In this document: piece by piece, positions 7,166-12,818 of the stretch
How positions within the stretch are numbered: the first letter of the stretch is position 1
Layout: each line of letters begins with the position of its first letter
NCBI GenBank assembly: GCA_016205125.1
Contig: JACQJE010000161.1
Location: 1-12,818, forward strand
DNA length: 12,818 bases
Origin: Deltaproteobacteria bacterium
GTDB lineage: Bacteria > Bdellovibrionota > O2-12-FULL-43-9 > JACQJE01
Direction: 5' to 3'
The notes under the pieces: generated by a model
What the model was told of the DNA's origin: nothing
The model's input: the letters and a program-made list of their open reading frames with translations, nothing else
The model's database searches: none
Position numbers and translations under genes: made by a program

Positions 7166-7188
7166 CAATTAACCCGGTGATAGAATGG

Positions 7189-7217
7189 ATGGTAACAGAG
7201 CGGCGCAGAGGGGTCAA
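7189..7217 (-). promoter_or_regulatory. probable sigma70-type promoter for the Na/Pi cotransporter gene
   Basis: On the minus strand TTGACC (7217-7212) is followed after exactly 17 bases by TACCAT (7194-7189). The -35 matches the consensus at five of six bases and the -10 at four of six. The transcript would begin near 7182, about 60 bases before the ATG at 7122. Confidence 0.45.
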
Positions 7218-7277
7218 TAAAGGCAGATGGATTTTGGAACGGAAATGTAGTATCCGTGGGCTTTTGGTAAAAACGCG

Positions 7278-8678
7278 ATGCTGTTACCGAGTGAGAGTCT
7301 GGCTGTGGCAAAATCGACGAAACCTCAATCAAAATCATCCATCAACCTTGCGTCCGGGGAGACGGTGGATCAAGGTCAATGGTCGATCCTGTATAATTTT
7401 GCGTTCCTGGTCATCGGTATCCTCTTCCTCGCCGTTGCCGTTTACAAGATGGTTCGGTGGAAAAAGTACAAAGGAGAATGGCGGGAGAGGTTTGGAAACT
7501 ATTCGCAAGTTTCAATTCCCTCAAAGACTCCGGTCCTCTGGGTCCATGCTGTTTCAGTTGGAGAAGTGCAGGCGGTAAAGCCGTTGCTCAAGCTGATTTC
7601 TGCCGCCAGACCCGATCTTCACATTCTTCTTTCAACCACGACTGCAACGGGGCAAAGGGTCGCCAAAGAGCAGGTGGCCTCTCTCCTGCCAAACTGCACG
7701 ACTATTTTCTCCCCTCTCGATTTTCCGTGGGTCGTCAACCGCACCTTTGAGAGGTTTCATCCTCAAGCTATCATTTTAGTGGAAACCGAACTCTGGCCCA
7801 ATCTCCTCACAGCAGCTCACAAGAGAAACCTTCCCGTTTTTATTGTGAATGGGCGCCTCTCTGAGCGCTCTGCCCGCCGCTACCGCCTCATTAAACCGTG
7901 GTTCAAACGTTTTCTCTCCTATGTGACACTCTGTTACGCACAATCCGAGCCAAATGCCAGACGCTTTGTGGAGATCGGCCTCCCTTCTGAGCGCGTCACC
8001 GTCTCCGGGAATCTCAAGTATGATAGCCTTTCAAAGCTGGCCCAGACTGCTGCTCCCAAGGTTCTTGAACTGCAAAACTTATTTGAACTGAGTGAGAATG
8101 AATTTGTATTAGTGGGTGGCAGTACACATCGAGGAGAAGAGAATGTCCTCCTCTCTCTTTATTTGGAAATTTCCAGGCAATTTCCTCAAAGCACACTGAT
8201 TCTTGCTCCGCGCCATCCAGAGCGTTTCTCAGAAGTGACAAACCTCGTCAAGCAAAAGAGGCTTAACCTCAAATATCGCTCATCTTTTGGCCGACGAACA
8301 GAACCCCATCAAATCGTTCTCCTCGATACGATGGGCGAATTAACCGCTGTTTATGGACTCGCCACCTTGGTCTTTGTCGGAAAGAGCCTTTTCCCTCCCG
8401 GAGGCGGGCACAACCTCTTGGAACCCGCGGCTTTTGGGAAAGTGATGTTCTATGGCCCCTACATGAGCAACTTCACAGACATTGAAGAAGAACTCCGCAT
8501 CAGCGAAGCAGCCATTCGCGTCACAGATCCTGATGATCTCAGAGAAAATGTCTTCTCGCTCCTCTCCAATCAAGAGAGAAAAACCAGCATCGAAAAAAAC
8601 GCCCTTCTCCTCACCGAGTCAAAGGGGGGTACGGCCAAGCAGTGCTGGAGAGAAATTTCTGCTAAGCTCCCTTTCTAA
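7278..8678 (+). CDS. waaA: 3-deoxy-D-manno-octulosonic acid (Kdo) transferase
   Basis: WaaA/KdtA adds Kdo from CMP-Kdo to the lipid A precursor, an early step of LPS assembly at the inner face of the inner membrane (glycosyltransferase family 30). Visible: a membrane anchor at about 38-57 (FAFLVIGILFLAVAVYKMV), then K/R-rich sequence and ERFG; HAVSVGEVQA with the catalytic-base Glu (E96); ETELWPNLL; NGRLSERSARRY; GNLKYD; GSTHRGEE; APRHPERF; and the nucleotide-sugar-binding GGGHNLLEPAAFGK near 375-390. The 466 residues are somewhat longer than the usual 420-430, because about 37 polar residues precede the membrane anchor. The ATG at 7278 lacks a good ribosome site; GTG at 7365 (GGGGAG three bases upstream) would give a more typical length. 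Divergent from the transporter gene; nadE follows after 60 bp. Confidence 0.93.
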   Translation: MLLPSESLAVAKSTKPQSKSSINLASGETVDQGQWSILYNFAFLVIGILFLAVAVYKMVRWKKYKGEWRERFGNYSQVSIPSKTPVLWVHAVSVGEVQAVKPLLKLISAARPDLHILLSTTTATGQRVAKEQVASLLPNCTTIFSPLDFPWVVNRTFERFHPQAIILVETELWPNLLTAAHKRNLPVFIVNGRLSERSARRYRLIKPWFKRFLSYVTLCYAQSEPNARRFVEIGLPSERVTVSGNLKYDSLSKLAQTAAPKVLELQNLFELSENEFVLVGGSTHRGEENVLLSLYLEISRQFPQSTLILAPRHPERFSEVTNLVKQKRLNLKYRSSFGRRTEPHQIVLLDTMGELTAVYGLATLVFVGKSLFPPGGGHNLLEPAAFGKVMFYGPYMSNFTDIEEELRISEAAIRVTDPDDLRENVFSLLSNQERKTSIEKNALLLTESKGGTAKQCWREISAKLPF

Positions 8679-8686
8679 TTTGACCA

Positions 8687-8706
8687 GTCTTATTCCCTAA
8701 TGAGAC
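8687..8706 (+). promoter_or_regulatory. hairpin in the waaA-nadE gap
   Basis: GTCTTATT and AATGAGAC form an eight-pair stem (one G-U) with a CCCT loop, 8 bases after the waaA stop. No T-run follows, so it is not a standard intrinsic terminator; partial termination or mRNA 3'-end protection is possible. Confidence 0.3.
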
Positions 8707-8738
8707 AATAATGTGACACGAGAAAACGGAGCCTTTCC

Positions 8739-10367
8739 ATGATCGTCACTCTAGCGCAATTGAACCCAACCATTGGAGACTTTGCTGGCAATAAAGCCAA
8801 AATCCTCGATGCCTGTCAGCGCGCCAAAAAAATGGGGGCGCAACTCATCGTCTTCTCTGAGATGGTGGTTACTGGCTATCCTCCCCAGGACCTCCTTGAA
8901 GAAGAAAGCTTTATTCGCGAGGCGGAAAAAGCAACGCAGGAAATTGCTTTCACCCTCACAGACATTGCGATCCTCTTTGGAACAATCACTCGCAGAAAAT
9001 CCAAAGTGGGTCGCGCTCTCTACAACAGTGCCGTCTTGGCACAGGGGGGGCGAATCCGCGCAGAATTTCACAAGACACTTCTTCCAACCTATGACGTCTT
9101 TGACGAGGACCGCTATTTTGAACCCTCTGACGGCCCAGGTCTGATCGAACTCTTTGGTCTCCGTCTGGGCATTACAATCTGCGAAGATGTCTGGACCATC
9201 CCGACTTCCATTGTGAAACACCCTTACAAGCGTGATCCCATTATCGAACTCTCCACAGCAGGAGCAAAAATTCTGATCAACTTATCGGCCTCCCCCTGGC
9301 AGAGAGGAAAGGCCGCTGAACGCTCAAAAATGCTTTCGACACAGGCAAAGCGGGCAAAAATGCCTCTGATCTATGTGAATCAGGTGGGCGGCAATGACAG
9401 CCTTATTTTTGACGGCAGGTCTGCTGTTTATAGCGAGAAAGGGGATCTCCTCGCTCTGGGGCGTGCCTTTGAAGAAGAGCTGATCACCCTCGATTTGGAA
9501 AAGGACGCGCCCATCTCTGCAGCCGTCGACGATCTCGGGATCGAAGATCTGCGCAAGGCCCTCGATCTTGGATTGCGTGATTATGCGCACAAAACAGGCT
9601 TCTCAAAAGGGGTGATCGGCCTCTCCGGTGGAATAGACAGCTCTGTCACAGCCGTCCTGGCTGCAGAAGCATTAGGACCCCTCAATGTTCTTGGTGTAGC
9701 GATGCCATCGCGATTCTCCACCCCGCAAAGCCTGGAAGATGCAAAGGGACTCGCAAAAAACCTCGGTATCGAATTAAAGACCTTTTCGATCGAAGCGCCT
9801 TTCCAGGCCTTCCTTGAACTCTTTGAAGAGGAATTCGCCTATTTGGAAGCTGACGCCGCTGAAGAAAACATGCAGGCCCGCATCCGTGGATTGATCCTGA
9901 TGGCGCTCTCCAACAAATATGGCCACCTCGTGCTGACCACGGGAAATAAAAGTGAACTGGCCGTCGGCTACTGCACTCTCTACGGAGATATGGCGGGGGG
10001 ATTGGCAGTCATTTCTGACGTTCCAAAAATGCAGGTTTATGAGCTGGCACGCCATATGAATGCTAAAAAAGAGGTCATTCCTCCCTACGTTTTGACGCGG
10101 CCCCCTTCTGCAGAACTTCGCGCCAATCAGACAGATCAGGACACCTTGCCCCCCTACGCCATCCTGGATCCTATTCTCGCCGCATTCATTGAAGAGCAGC
10201 TTCCCCCAGAAGAAATTGTCGCACGAGGATTCGATCCTGCTGTGGTTGCGGATGTTCTGCGCCGGATCAGAAAGAACGAATATAAAAGGAGACAGGCCCC
10301 TCCAGGCTTGCGTGTCACTTCCAAAGCCTTCGGCATCGGCCGCCGCTATCCGATTGCGCGCAAATGA
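8739..10367 (+). CDS. nadE: glutamine-dependent NAD+ synthetase
   Basis: Makes NAD+ from deamido-NAD+ and ATP, using ammonia released from glutamine by its own N-terminal domain (cytoplasm). The 542-residue protein has both expected parts. The first 260 or so residues are a nitrilase-like amidase with the Glu-Lys-Cys triad E41 (FSEMVVTGYPPQDLL), K112 (FHKTLLPTYDVFDEDRYF) and C148 (ITICEDVW). The second half is the synthetase with the ATP-binding SGGIDSS loop (296-302), TTGNKSELAVGYCTLYGDMAGG and SDVPKMQVYELAR. This corresponds to the shorter bacterial two-domain type. The ATG at 8739 has CGGAG seven bases upstream. It follows waaA by 60 bp and probably shares its transcript. It is the last housekeeping gene before the toxin-antitoxin islet. 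Confidence 0.96.
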   Translation: MIVTLAQLNPTIGDFAGNKAKILDACQRAKKMGAQLIVFSEMVVTGYPPQDLLEEESFIREAEKATQEIAFTLTDIAILFGTITRRKSKVGRALYNSAVLAQGGRIRAEFHKTLLPTYDVFDEDRYFEPSDGPGLIELFGLRLGITICEDVWTIPTSIVKHPYKRDPIIELSTAGAKILINLSASPWQRGKAAERSKMLSTQAKRAKMPLIYVNQVGGNDSLIFDGRSAVYSEKGDLLALGRAFEEELITLDLEKDAPISAAVDDLGIEDLRKALDLGLRDYAHKTGFSKGVIGLSGGIDSSVTAVLAAEALGPLNVLGVAMPSRFSTPQSLEDAKGLAKNLGIELKTFSIEAPFQAFLELFEEEFAYLEADAAEENMQARIRGLILMALSNKYGHLVLTTGNKSELAVGYCTLYGDMAGGLAVISDVPKMQVYELARHMNAKKEVIPPYVLTRPPSAELRANQTDQDTLPPYAILDPILAAFIEEQLPPEEIVARGFDPAVVADVLRRIRKNEYKRRQAPPGLRVTSKAFGIGRRYPIARK

Positions 10368-10391
10368 AAATGCACCTTATATTTCTTTCAA

Positions 10392-10423
10392 TTGACAAAT
10401 ATGTAGATTACAAGTAATATAAT
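10392..10423 (+). promoter_or_regulatory. promoter of the AbiE-type toxin-antitoxin pair, very close to the toxin start
   Basis: TTGACA (10392-10397) is a perfect -35 box. The -10 is either TAATAT (10415-10420, 17-base spacer, four of six) or TATAAT (10418-10423, perfect but a 20-base spacer). Either way transcription would begin within a few bases of the ATG at 10431, giving a leaderless or almost leaderless message. Confidence 0.6.
10407..10418. promoter_or_regulatory. candidate operator of the AbiE-type pair
   Basis: ATTAC-AA-GTAAT is a perfect inverted repeat with five-base arms overlapping the -10 box. That position suits autorepression by the antitoxin's winged-helix domain, but the repeat is short and lies in AT-rich DNA. 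Confidence 0.4.
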
Positions 10424-10430
10424 ATCAGGT

Positions 10431-11201
10431 ATGGATATAAAAACTCCACAAGAAGTCATTGAATTTTTTCAGCTCGTTTTTCTGGCCCACCTTGGAAAAC
10501 AGGTGGAGAAGAATCTTTTTATTTTGAAAGGGGGATGTAACCTCCGTTTTTTTATGCAGAGCATTCGCCGCTCAGAGGATATTGATTTTGATCTTCAGAT
10601 TGTTTCCAAAGAAACCCTCAGGAAAAATGTGGACCGCATCCTCACCTCCCCCTCACTCATCAAAGCCCTTCAGGCTAAAAAAATCAGTATAGAAAAATTC
10701 AGCGCCTCTAAACAGACCGAAACGACACAGCGCTGGAAATTATCTCTTCGAGCGGCCGGCTGGAATCTCCTCCTTCCCACTAAAATTGAGTTCTCGCGGC
10801 GTGGGCTCAAAGAAGAATTCCAATATGAGCAGGTTGATCTCAAATTGATCAGCGAATATGCTCTCTTTCCGATTTTTGCCAATCATTACACGCGGCAAAG
10901 CGCTCTCGTTCAAAAACTCAAAGCAGTGGCTTATCGAACAGAAACGCAATCCCGGGATATTTTTGATCTCTTCTTCTTGATTCAAAAAGGGACTGACCTT
11001 TTGACAGACAAAAGCCGTCCCCTCACCCATGAAGAAAGAGAATCTGCGAAATCACATCTGGAACAGCTCACTTATGAGAGTTATCGCGGTCAGGTTCTCG
11101 CCTATTTAACACCCGAATATCAGCAAGAGTACAGCTCCCCCCAGATGTGGGAAGCGATGCAGAAGACGGTGGCACAGTTTCTGGAGCCATTGAAGCGATG
11201 A
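10431..11201 (+). CDS. abiEii: AbiEii/AbiGii-type nucleotidyltransferase toxin
   Basis: Toxin component of a type IV (AbiE-like) toxin-antitoxin or phage-abortive system; 256 residues. Family motifs are visible: LKGGCNLRFF (32-41), SEDIDFDL (48-55) holding the DxD metal site (D50, D52, with D54), the beta-strand LPTKIEFSRRG (115-125), and QKLKAVAYRTETQSRDIFDLFFL (161-183) with the conserved Lys and RD..DL. These are the four motifs of the DUF1814 nucleotidyltransferase fold, so it is probably catalytically intact. Known relatives transfer nucleotides to RNA such as tRNA ends; the target here is unknown. The ATG at 10431 is the only plausible start and has almost no leader: AGG touches it at -4. 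The stop overlaps the antitoxin start by four bases (ATGA). Unlike the lactococcal AbiE operon, the toxin comes first. Confidence 0.88.
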   Translation: MDIKTPQEVIEFFQLVFLAHLGKQVEKNLFILKGGCNLRFFMQSIRRSEDIDFDLQIVSKETLRKNVDRILTSPSLIKALQAKKISIEKFSASKQTETTQRWKLSLRAAGWNLLLPTKIEFSRRGLKEEFQYEQVDLKLISEYALFPIFANHYTRQSALVQKLKAVAYRTETQSRDIFDLFFLIQKGTDLLTDKSRPLTHEERESAKSHLEQLTYESYRGQVLAYLTPEYQQEYSSPQMWEAMQKTVAQFLEPLKR

Positions 11202-11809
11202 GGTTAATTGATGCTTTCAGCAAACTTAAGGAGCTCCAGAGTCCTCTTTTCACAACCGGAGATGCCGCGGCCTGCCTGCGCGTTACACCAGCACATGCGA
11301 GCCAAATTTTGGCGCGGCTGAGAAAAGCCCGACAGATTATCCAACTGACACGAGGGAAATGGGCATTCAATGAACCGATCGATCCTCTCACGATTCCCGA
11401 ATTTTTGACAGCGCCATGGCCAAGCTATATCTCTTTACAAACCGCGCTCTTCTTTCACGAAATGATCGATCAAGTTCCTCAAATCGTTTATGCCGTATCG
11501 CTCATGCGAACGAAGCAATACAAGACACCCATGGGCCTATTTTCAATCCATCAAGTCGTTCCCGATTTCTTCTTTGGATTCGAAACAATCGCTGGAGCGG
11601 GAAATATTAAAATGGCTTCATCTGAGAAAGCTTTAGTCGATGTGCTTTATCTCAGCCCTGCCAAATCTGGACTCTTTCGGGCCCTTCCCGAATTAGAGTT
11701 CCCTAAGAATTTCAGTCGAAAAAGAGCGTTTCAAATCGCCGCTGAAATTCCGTCTCCGCGACGCCGCAAAATGGTGGAAACGCAACTCAAAACCCTCTTT
11801 GCGGGGTAA
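11198..11809 (+). CDS. abiEi: AbiEi-type antitoxin (type IV toxin-antitoxin system)
   Basis: Probable partner of the upstream nucleotidyltransferase toxin; 203 residues. The first 57 residues form a winged helix-turn-helix (TTGDAAACLRVTPAHASQILARLRKARQIIQLTRGKWAF), as in AbiEi antitoxins that repress their own promoter. The rest matches the AbiEi C-terminal domain: SYISLQTALFFHEMI (76-90), IVYAVSLMRTKQYKTPMGLFSIHQV (96-120) and MASSEKALVDVLYL (139-152). The ATG at 11198 overlaps the toxin's TGA by four bases, so translation is likely coupled; GGAG lies 11 bases upstream. The frame is open 17 codons further upstream inside the toxin, without family resemblance. Antagonism by acting on the toxin or its targets rather than tight binding is what 'type IV' implies, and is inferred here. 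Confidence 0.86.
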   Translation: MRLIDAFSKLKELQSPLFTTGDAAACLRVTPAHASQILARLRKARQIIQLTRGKWAFNEPIDPLTIPEFLTAPWPSYISLQTALFFHEMIDQVPQIVYAVSLMRTKQYKTPMGLFSIHQVVPDFFFGFETIAGAGNIKMASSEKALVDVLYLSPAKSGLFRALPELEFPKNFSRKRAFQIAAEIPSPRRRKMVETQLKTLFAG

Positions 11810-11834
11810 TATCCTTGATCTGGCAGAGTTGCGT

Positions 11835-11863
11835 TTGCAATAGTATATATTTTTATATATACT
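11835..11863 (+). promoter_or_regulatory. promoter of the RHH antitoxin-MazF module
   Basis: TTGCAA (11835-11840) and TATACT (11858-11863) are separated by exactly 17 bases; the -10 matches at five of six positions, the -35 at four. Transcription would start near 11870, just ahead of the ribosome site at 11878. Confidence 0.6.
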
Positions 11864-11876
11864 CATAAGTATATAT
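11842..11876. promoter_or_regulatory. three-half-site operator of the RHH antitoxin-MazF module
   Basis: Three copies of a nine-base half-site alternate in orientation: AGTATATAT (11842-11850), its inverse ATATATACT (11855-11863) and AGTATATAT again (11868-11876). Both spacers are four bases (TTTT, CATA), so two overlapping palindromes share the middle half-site. The middle copy contains the -10 box. This is the arrangement expected for cooperative ribbon-helix-helix repressor binding. Confidence 0.65.
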
Positions 11877-11877
11877 T

Positions 11878-11882
11878 AGGAG
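11878..11882 (+). promoter_or_regulatory. ribosome binding site of the RHH antitoxin
   Basis: AGGAG eight bases before ATG 11891. An in-frame GTG at 11882 overlaps this site and is therefore an unlikely start. Confidence 0.7.
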
Positions 11883-11890
11883 TGAGTGCT

Positions 11891-12130
11891 ATGGGAAAAC
11901 CATTGATGATACAGGAGAGTGACGATAGAAGGATTGAGTCGCTCAAGAAGAAGATCGGGGTGAAGACAAAAGTTGAGGTTGTCCGGCGAGCCCTTGAGCT
12001 CTTAGAGGAAAGAGCGGAAAGGGTCGCAAGGATATCTCAATGGAAGAAAGCGGCCAGACTTGCAGCGAAGAGCAGTTACGAAGTTCTTTCTGATTTTAAA
12101 CCTCACAGCAGACTCAAGCGCAATGACTGA
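11891..12130 (+). CDS. ribbon-helix-helix antitoxin / autorepressor of a MazF-like toxin
   Basis: A 79-residue protein. The N-terminal half fits a ribbon-helix-helix DNA-binding fold: a short strand (KPLMIQES, 3-10), helix DDRRIESLKKKIG and the helix KTKVEVVRRALELLEE (25-40), typical of CopG/MetJ-like antitoxins. The C-terminal half is basic (KKAARLAAKSSYEVLSDFKPHSRLKRND) and would be the toxin-binding tail. It probably binds the three-half-site operator at 11842-11876 and neutralises the downstream toxin. ATG 11891 is preferred because AGGAG sits eight bases upstream; GTG 11882 would add three residues. The stop overlaps the toxin start by eight bases, as is common in such pairs. Confidence 0.8.
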   Translation: MGKPLMIQESDDRRIESLKKKIGVKTKVEVVRRALELLEERAERVARISQWKKAARLAAKSSYEVLSDFKPHSRLKRND

Positions 12131-12488
12131 TCTTCCCAGAAGATGGCACATTTATATCGTGGATCTTGAACCAGGGATCGGAACTAAGCCTGGTAAACAG
12201 CGCCCTTGTGTGGTCATCCAGCCGGACGAATTCGGTAAAGCAGGTTTGAGAAGTACCGTTGTGCTGCCTCTAACAACTAAAATCGTGTCTGGTAACGCTT
12301 ATCCTTTGAGAGTCCGCATTCCAAAAGGCATTTGCAAACTCACAAAAGAAAGCGATGTCTTAATTGATCAGATTCTTGCCTGGGACAATGAGCTCTTTAG
12401 GGAAGATTTGGGTCGTCTTCCTGAAGAAATCCGGGGTGAAATTCGCCACGCACTCCGCGAATTCTTAGATTTGGAAACAGAGGATTAA
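12123..12488 (+). CDS. MazF/PemK-like mRNA interferase toxin
   Basis: A 121-residue endoribonuclease of the MazF/PemK (CcdB-fold) superfamily that in relatives cleaves mRNA at short sequence motifs; specificity here is unknown. Characteristic blocks: RRWHIYIVDLEPGIGTKPGKQRPCVVIQ (6-33) with the catalytic-position Arg R27 in KQRP, STVVLPLTT (44-52) with T51/T52, and KESDVLIDQILAWD (75-88). The helix EIRGEIRHALREFLDLE closes the protein as in the family. The ATG at 12123 lies inside the last codons of the antitoxin gene (eight-base overlap), so translation is coupled to the antitoxin. All key residues are present, so it is probably active. It converges on ppdK, with 30 bp between the stops. Confidence 0.87.
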   Translation: MTDLPRRWHIYIVDLEPGIGTKPGKQRPCVVIQPDEFGKAGLRSTVVLPLTTKIVSGNAYPLRVRIPKGICKLTKESDVLIDQILAWDNELFREDLGRLPEEIRGEIRHALREFLDLETED

Positions 12489-12518
12489 CCGCGCAGCGGC
12501 ACATTTTGTCACTGCGTC

Positions 12519-12818
12519 CTATACCCTTTTTAATTTTTTGAGGGGGCGGGCGGAACGGAGTTCCGCTTGGGCGGAAGCCAGGCGGGCCACCGCCACCCGA
12601 TAGGGAGAACAGCTGACGTAGTCGAGACCCAACTTGTGGCAGAAAGCGACTGAAGCAGGGTCCCCCCCATGTTCGCCACAGATGCCAATCTTGAGATTTT
12701 TTCGACTCTTGCGGCCGAGCTCCACCGCGATGGCCATCAATTTTCCCACCCCTTGTTCGTCAATCGACGCGAAGGGGTCAGTCACAAAGATCTTCTTCTC
12801 TTCGTAAGCGGGCATGAA
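12519..12818 (-). CDS. ppdK: pyruvate, phosphate dikinase, C-terminal part (cut by the right edge)
   Basis: Interconverts pyruvate, ATP and phosphate with PEP, AMP and pyrophosphate. Only the last 99 codons are visible; the full family length is about 870-890 residues. The fragment belongs to the C-terminal PEP/pyruvate-binding barrel: the GICGEHGGDP block holds the catalytic Cys (residue 47 of the visible part), followed by FCHKLGLDYVSCSPYRVAVARLASAQAE, the canonical end of the enzyme. A basic tail of about 13 residues (LRSARPLKKLKRV) extends past that point. The upstream boundary lies outside the window. The stop (TAG, 12521-12519) faces the MazF-like toxin gene, so the two transcription units converge. 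Confidence 0.95.
   Translation of the reverse strand, partial: FMPAYEEKKIFVTDPFASIDEQGVGKLMAIAVELGRKSRKNLKIGICGEHGGDPASVAFCHKLGLDYVSCSPYRVAVARLASAQAELRSARPLKKLKRV
12550..12566. repeat. perfect inverted repeat in the 3' end of ppdK
   Basis: GCGGAAC and GTTCCGC flank a three-base GGA loop, about 30 bases before the ppdK stop codon. The seven-pair GC-rich stem would form in the mRNA; no T-run follows on the ppdK strand, so it is not by itself a terminator. Confidence 0.4.

Noticed and set aside
6803..7168. Minus-strand open frame of 121 codons in another frame of the phosphate transporter.
   Set aside because: It overlaps the first conserved transport repeat, which is read in the transporter frame; composition is rich in Cys, His and Arg as in shadow frames.
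8751..9221. Minus-strand open frame of 156 codons inside nadE.
   Set aside because: It is antisense to the conserved amidase domain, a shadow of nadE codon use.
12489..12499. CCGC-GCA-GCGG mini-hairpin just after the MazF-like toxin stop.
   Set aside because: A four-pair stem without a following T-run is too weak to call a terminator.

Overview
The window reads as a piece of chromosome from a Gram-negative, LPS-producing bacterium of roughly 50% GC. LPS is inferred from a Kdo transferase gene (waaA). The cell also appears to use membrane-anchored RNase Y (rny) next to a YmdB-type phosphodiesterase gene. The order zapA - 5-formyl-THF cyclo-ligase - rny - ymdB - tyrS recalls the former Deltaproteobacteria and relatives (Desulfuromonadota, Myxococcota, Bdellovibrionota, Nitrospirota-like lineages). 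That placement is from memory of gene order and is only a suggestion.

Left part (1-7122), all on the minus strand and read from right to left: a Na+/phosphate cotransporter-PhoU fusion; zapA (cell division); 5-formyltetrahydrofolate cyclo-ligase; rny; ymdB; tyrS; a small cysteine-rich protein of unknown function; and the first 21 codons of one more gene. From the cyclo-ligase to tyrS the gaps are 12, 1 and 25 bp, with Shine-Dalgarno sequences in the preceding gene's end or in the short gap, so this is one transcription unit. The zapA-cyclo-ligase gap is different: it is filled by a 132-bp, nearly self-complementary element with terminal inverted repeats and a likely CTAT target duplication, i.e. 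a MITE-like insertion.

Middle part (7278-10367), plus strand and divergent from the transporter: waaA, then a glutamine-dependent NAD+ synthetase (nadE). Both are complete housekeeping genes.

Right part (10377-12488), plus strand: an accessory islet with two toxin-antitoxin modules in tandem. The first is an AbiE-type (type IV) pair in the order toxin then antitoxin, with a 4-bp start/stop overlap and a promoter so close to the toxin start that the message may be leaderless. The second is a ribbon-helix-helix antitoxin with a MazF/PemK-like toxin, under a promoter whose -10 box sits inside three alternating copies of the half-site AGTATATAT with regular 4-bp spacers. The window ends with the 3' end of ppdK (pyruvate, phosphate dikinase), convergent with the toxin gene.

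Points most worth a second look: the RNase Y HD domain, where the expected C-terminal metal-ligand Asp aligns with Asn and one of the paired histidines with Glu; the MITE-like element in the zapA-cyclo-ligase gap; the three-half-site operator; and the inverted gene order with possible leaderless toxin message of the AbiE pair. No tRNA, rRNA, CRISPR array or replication origin was seen, and no gene-free stretch exceeds 300 bases.
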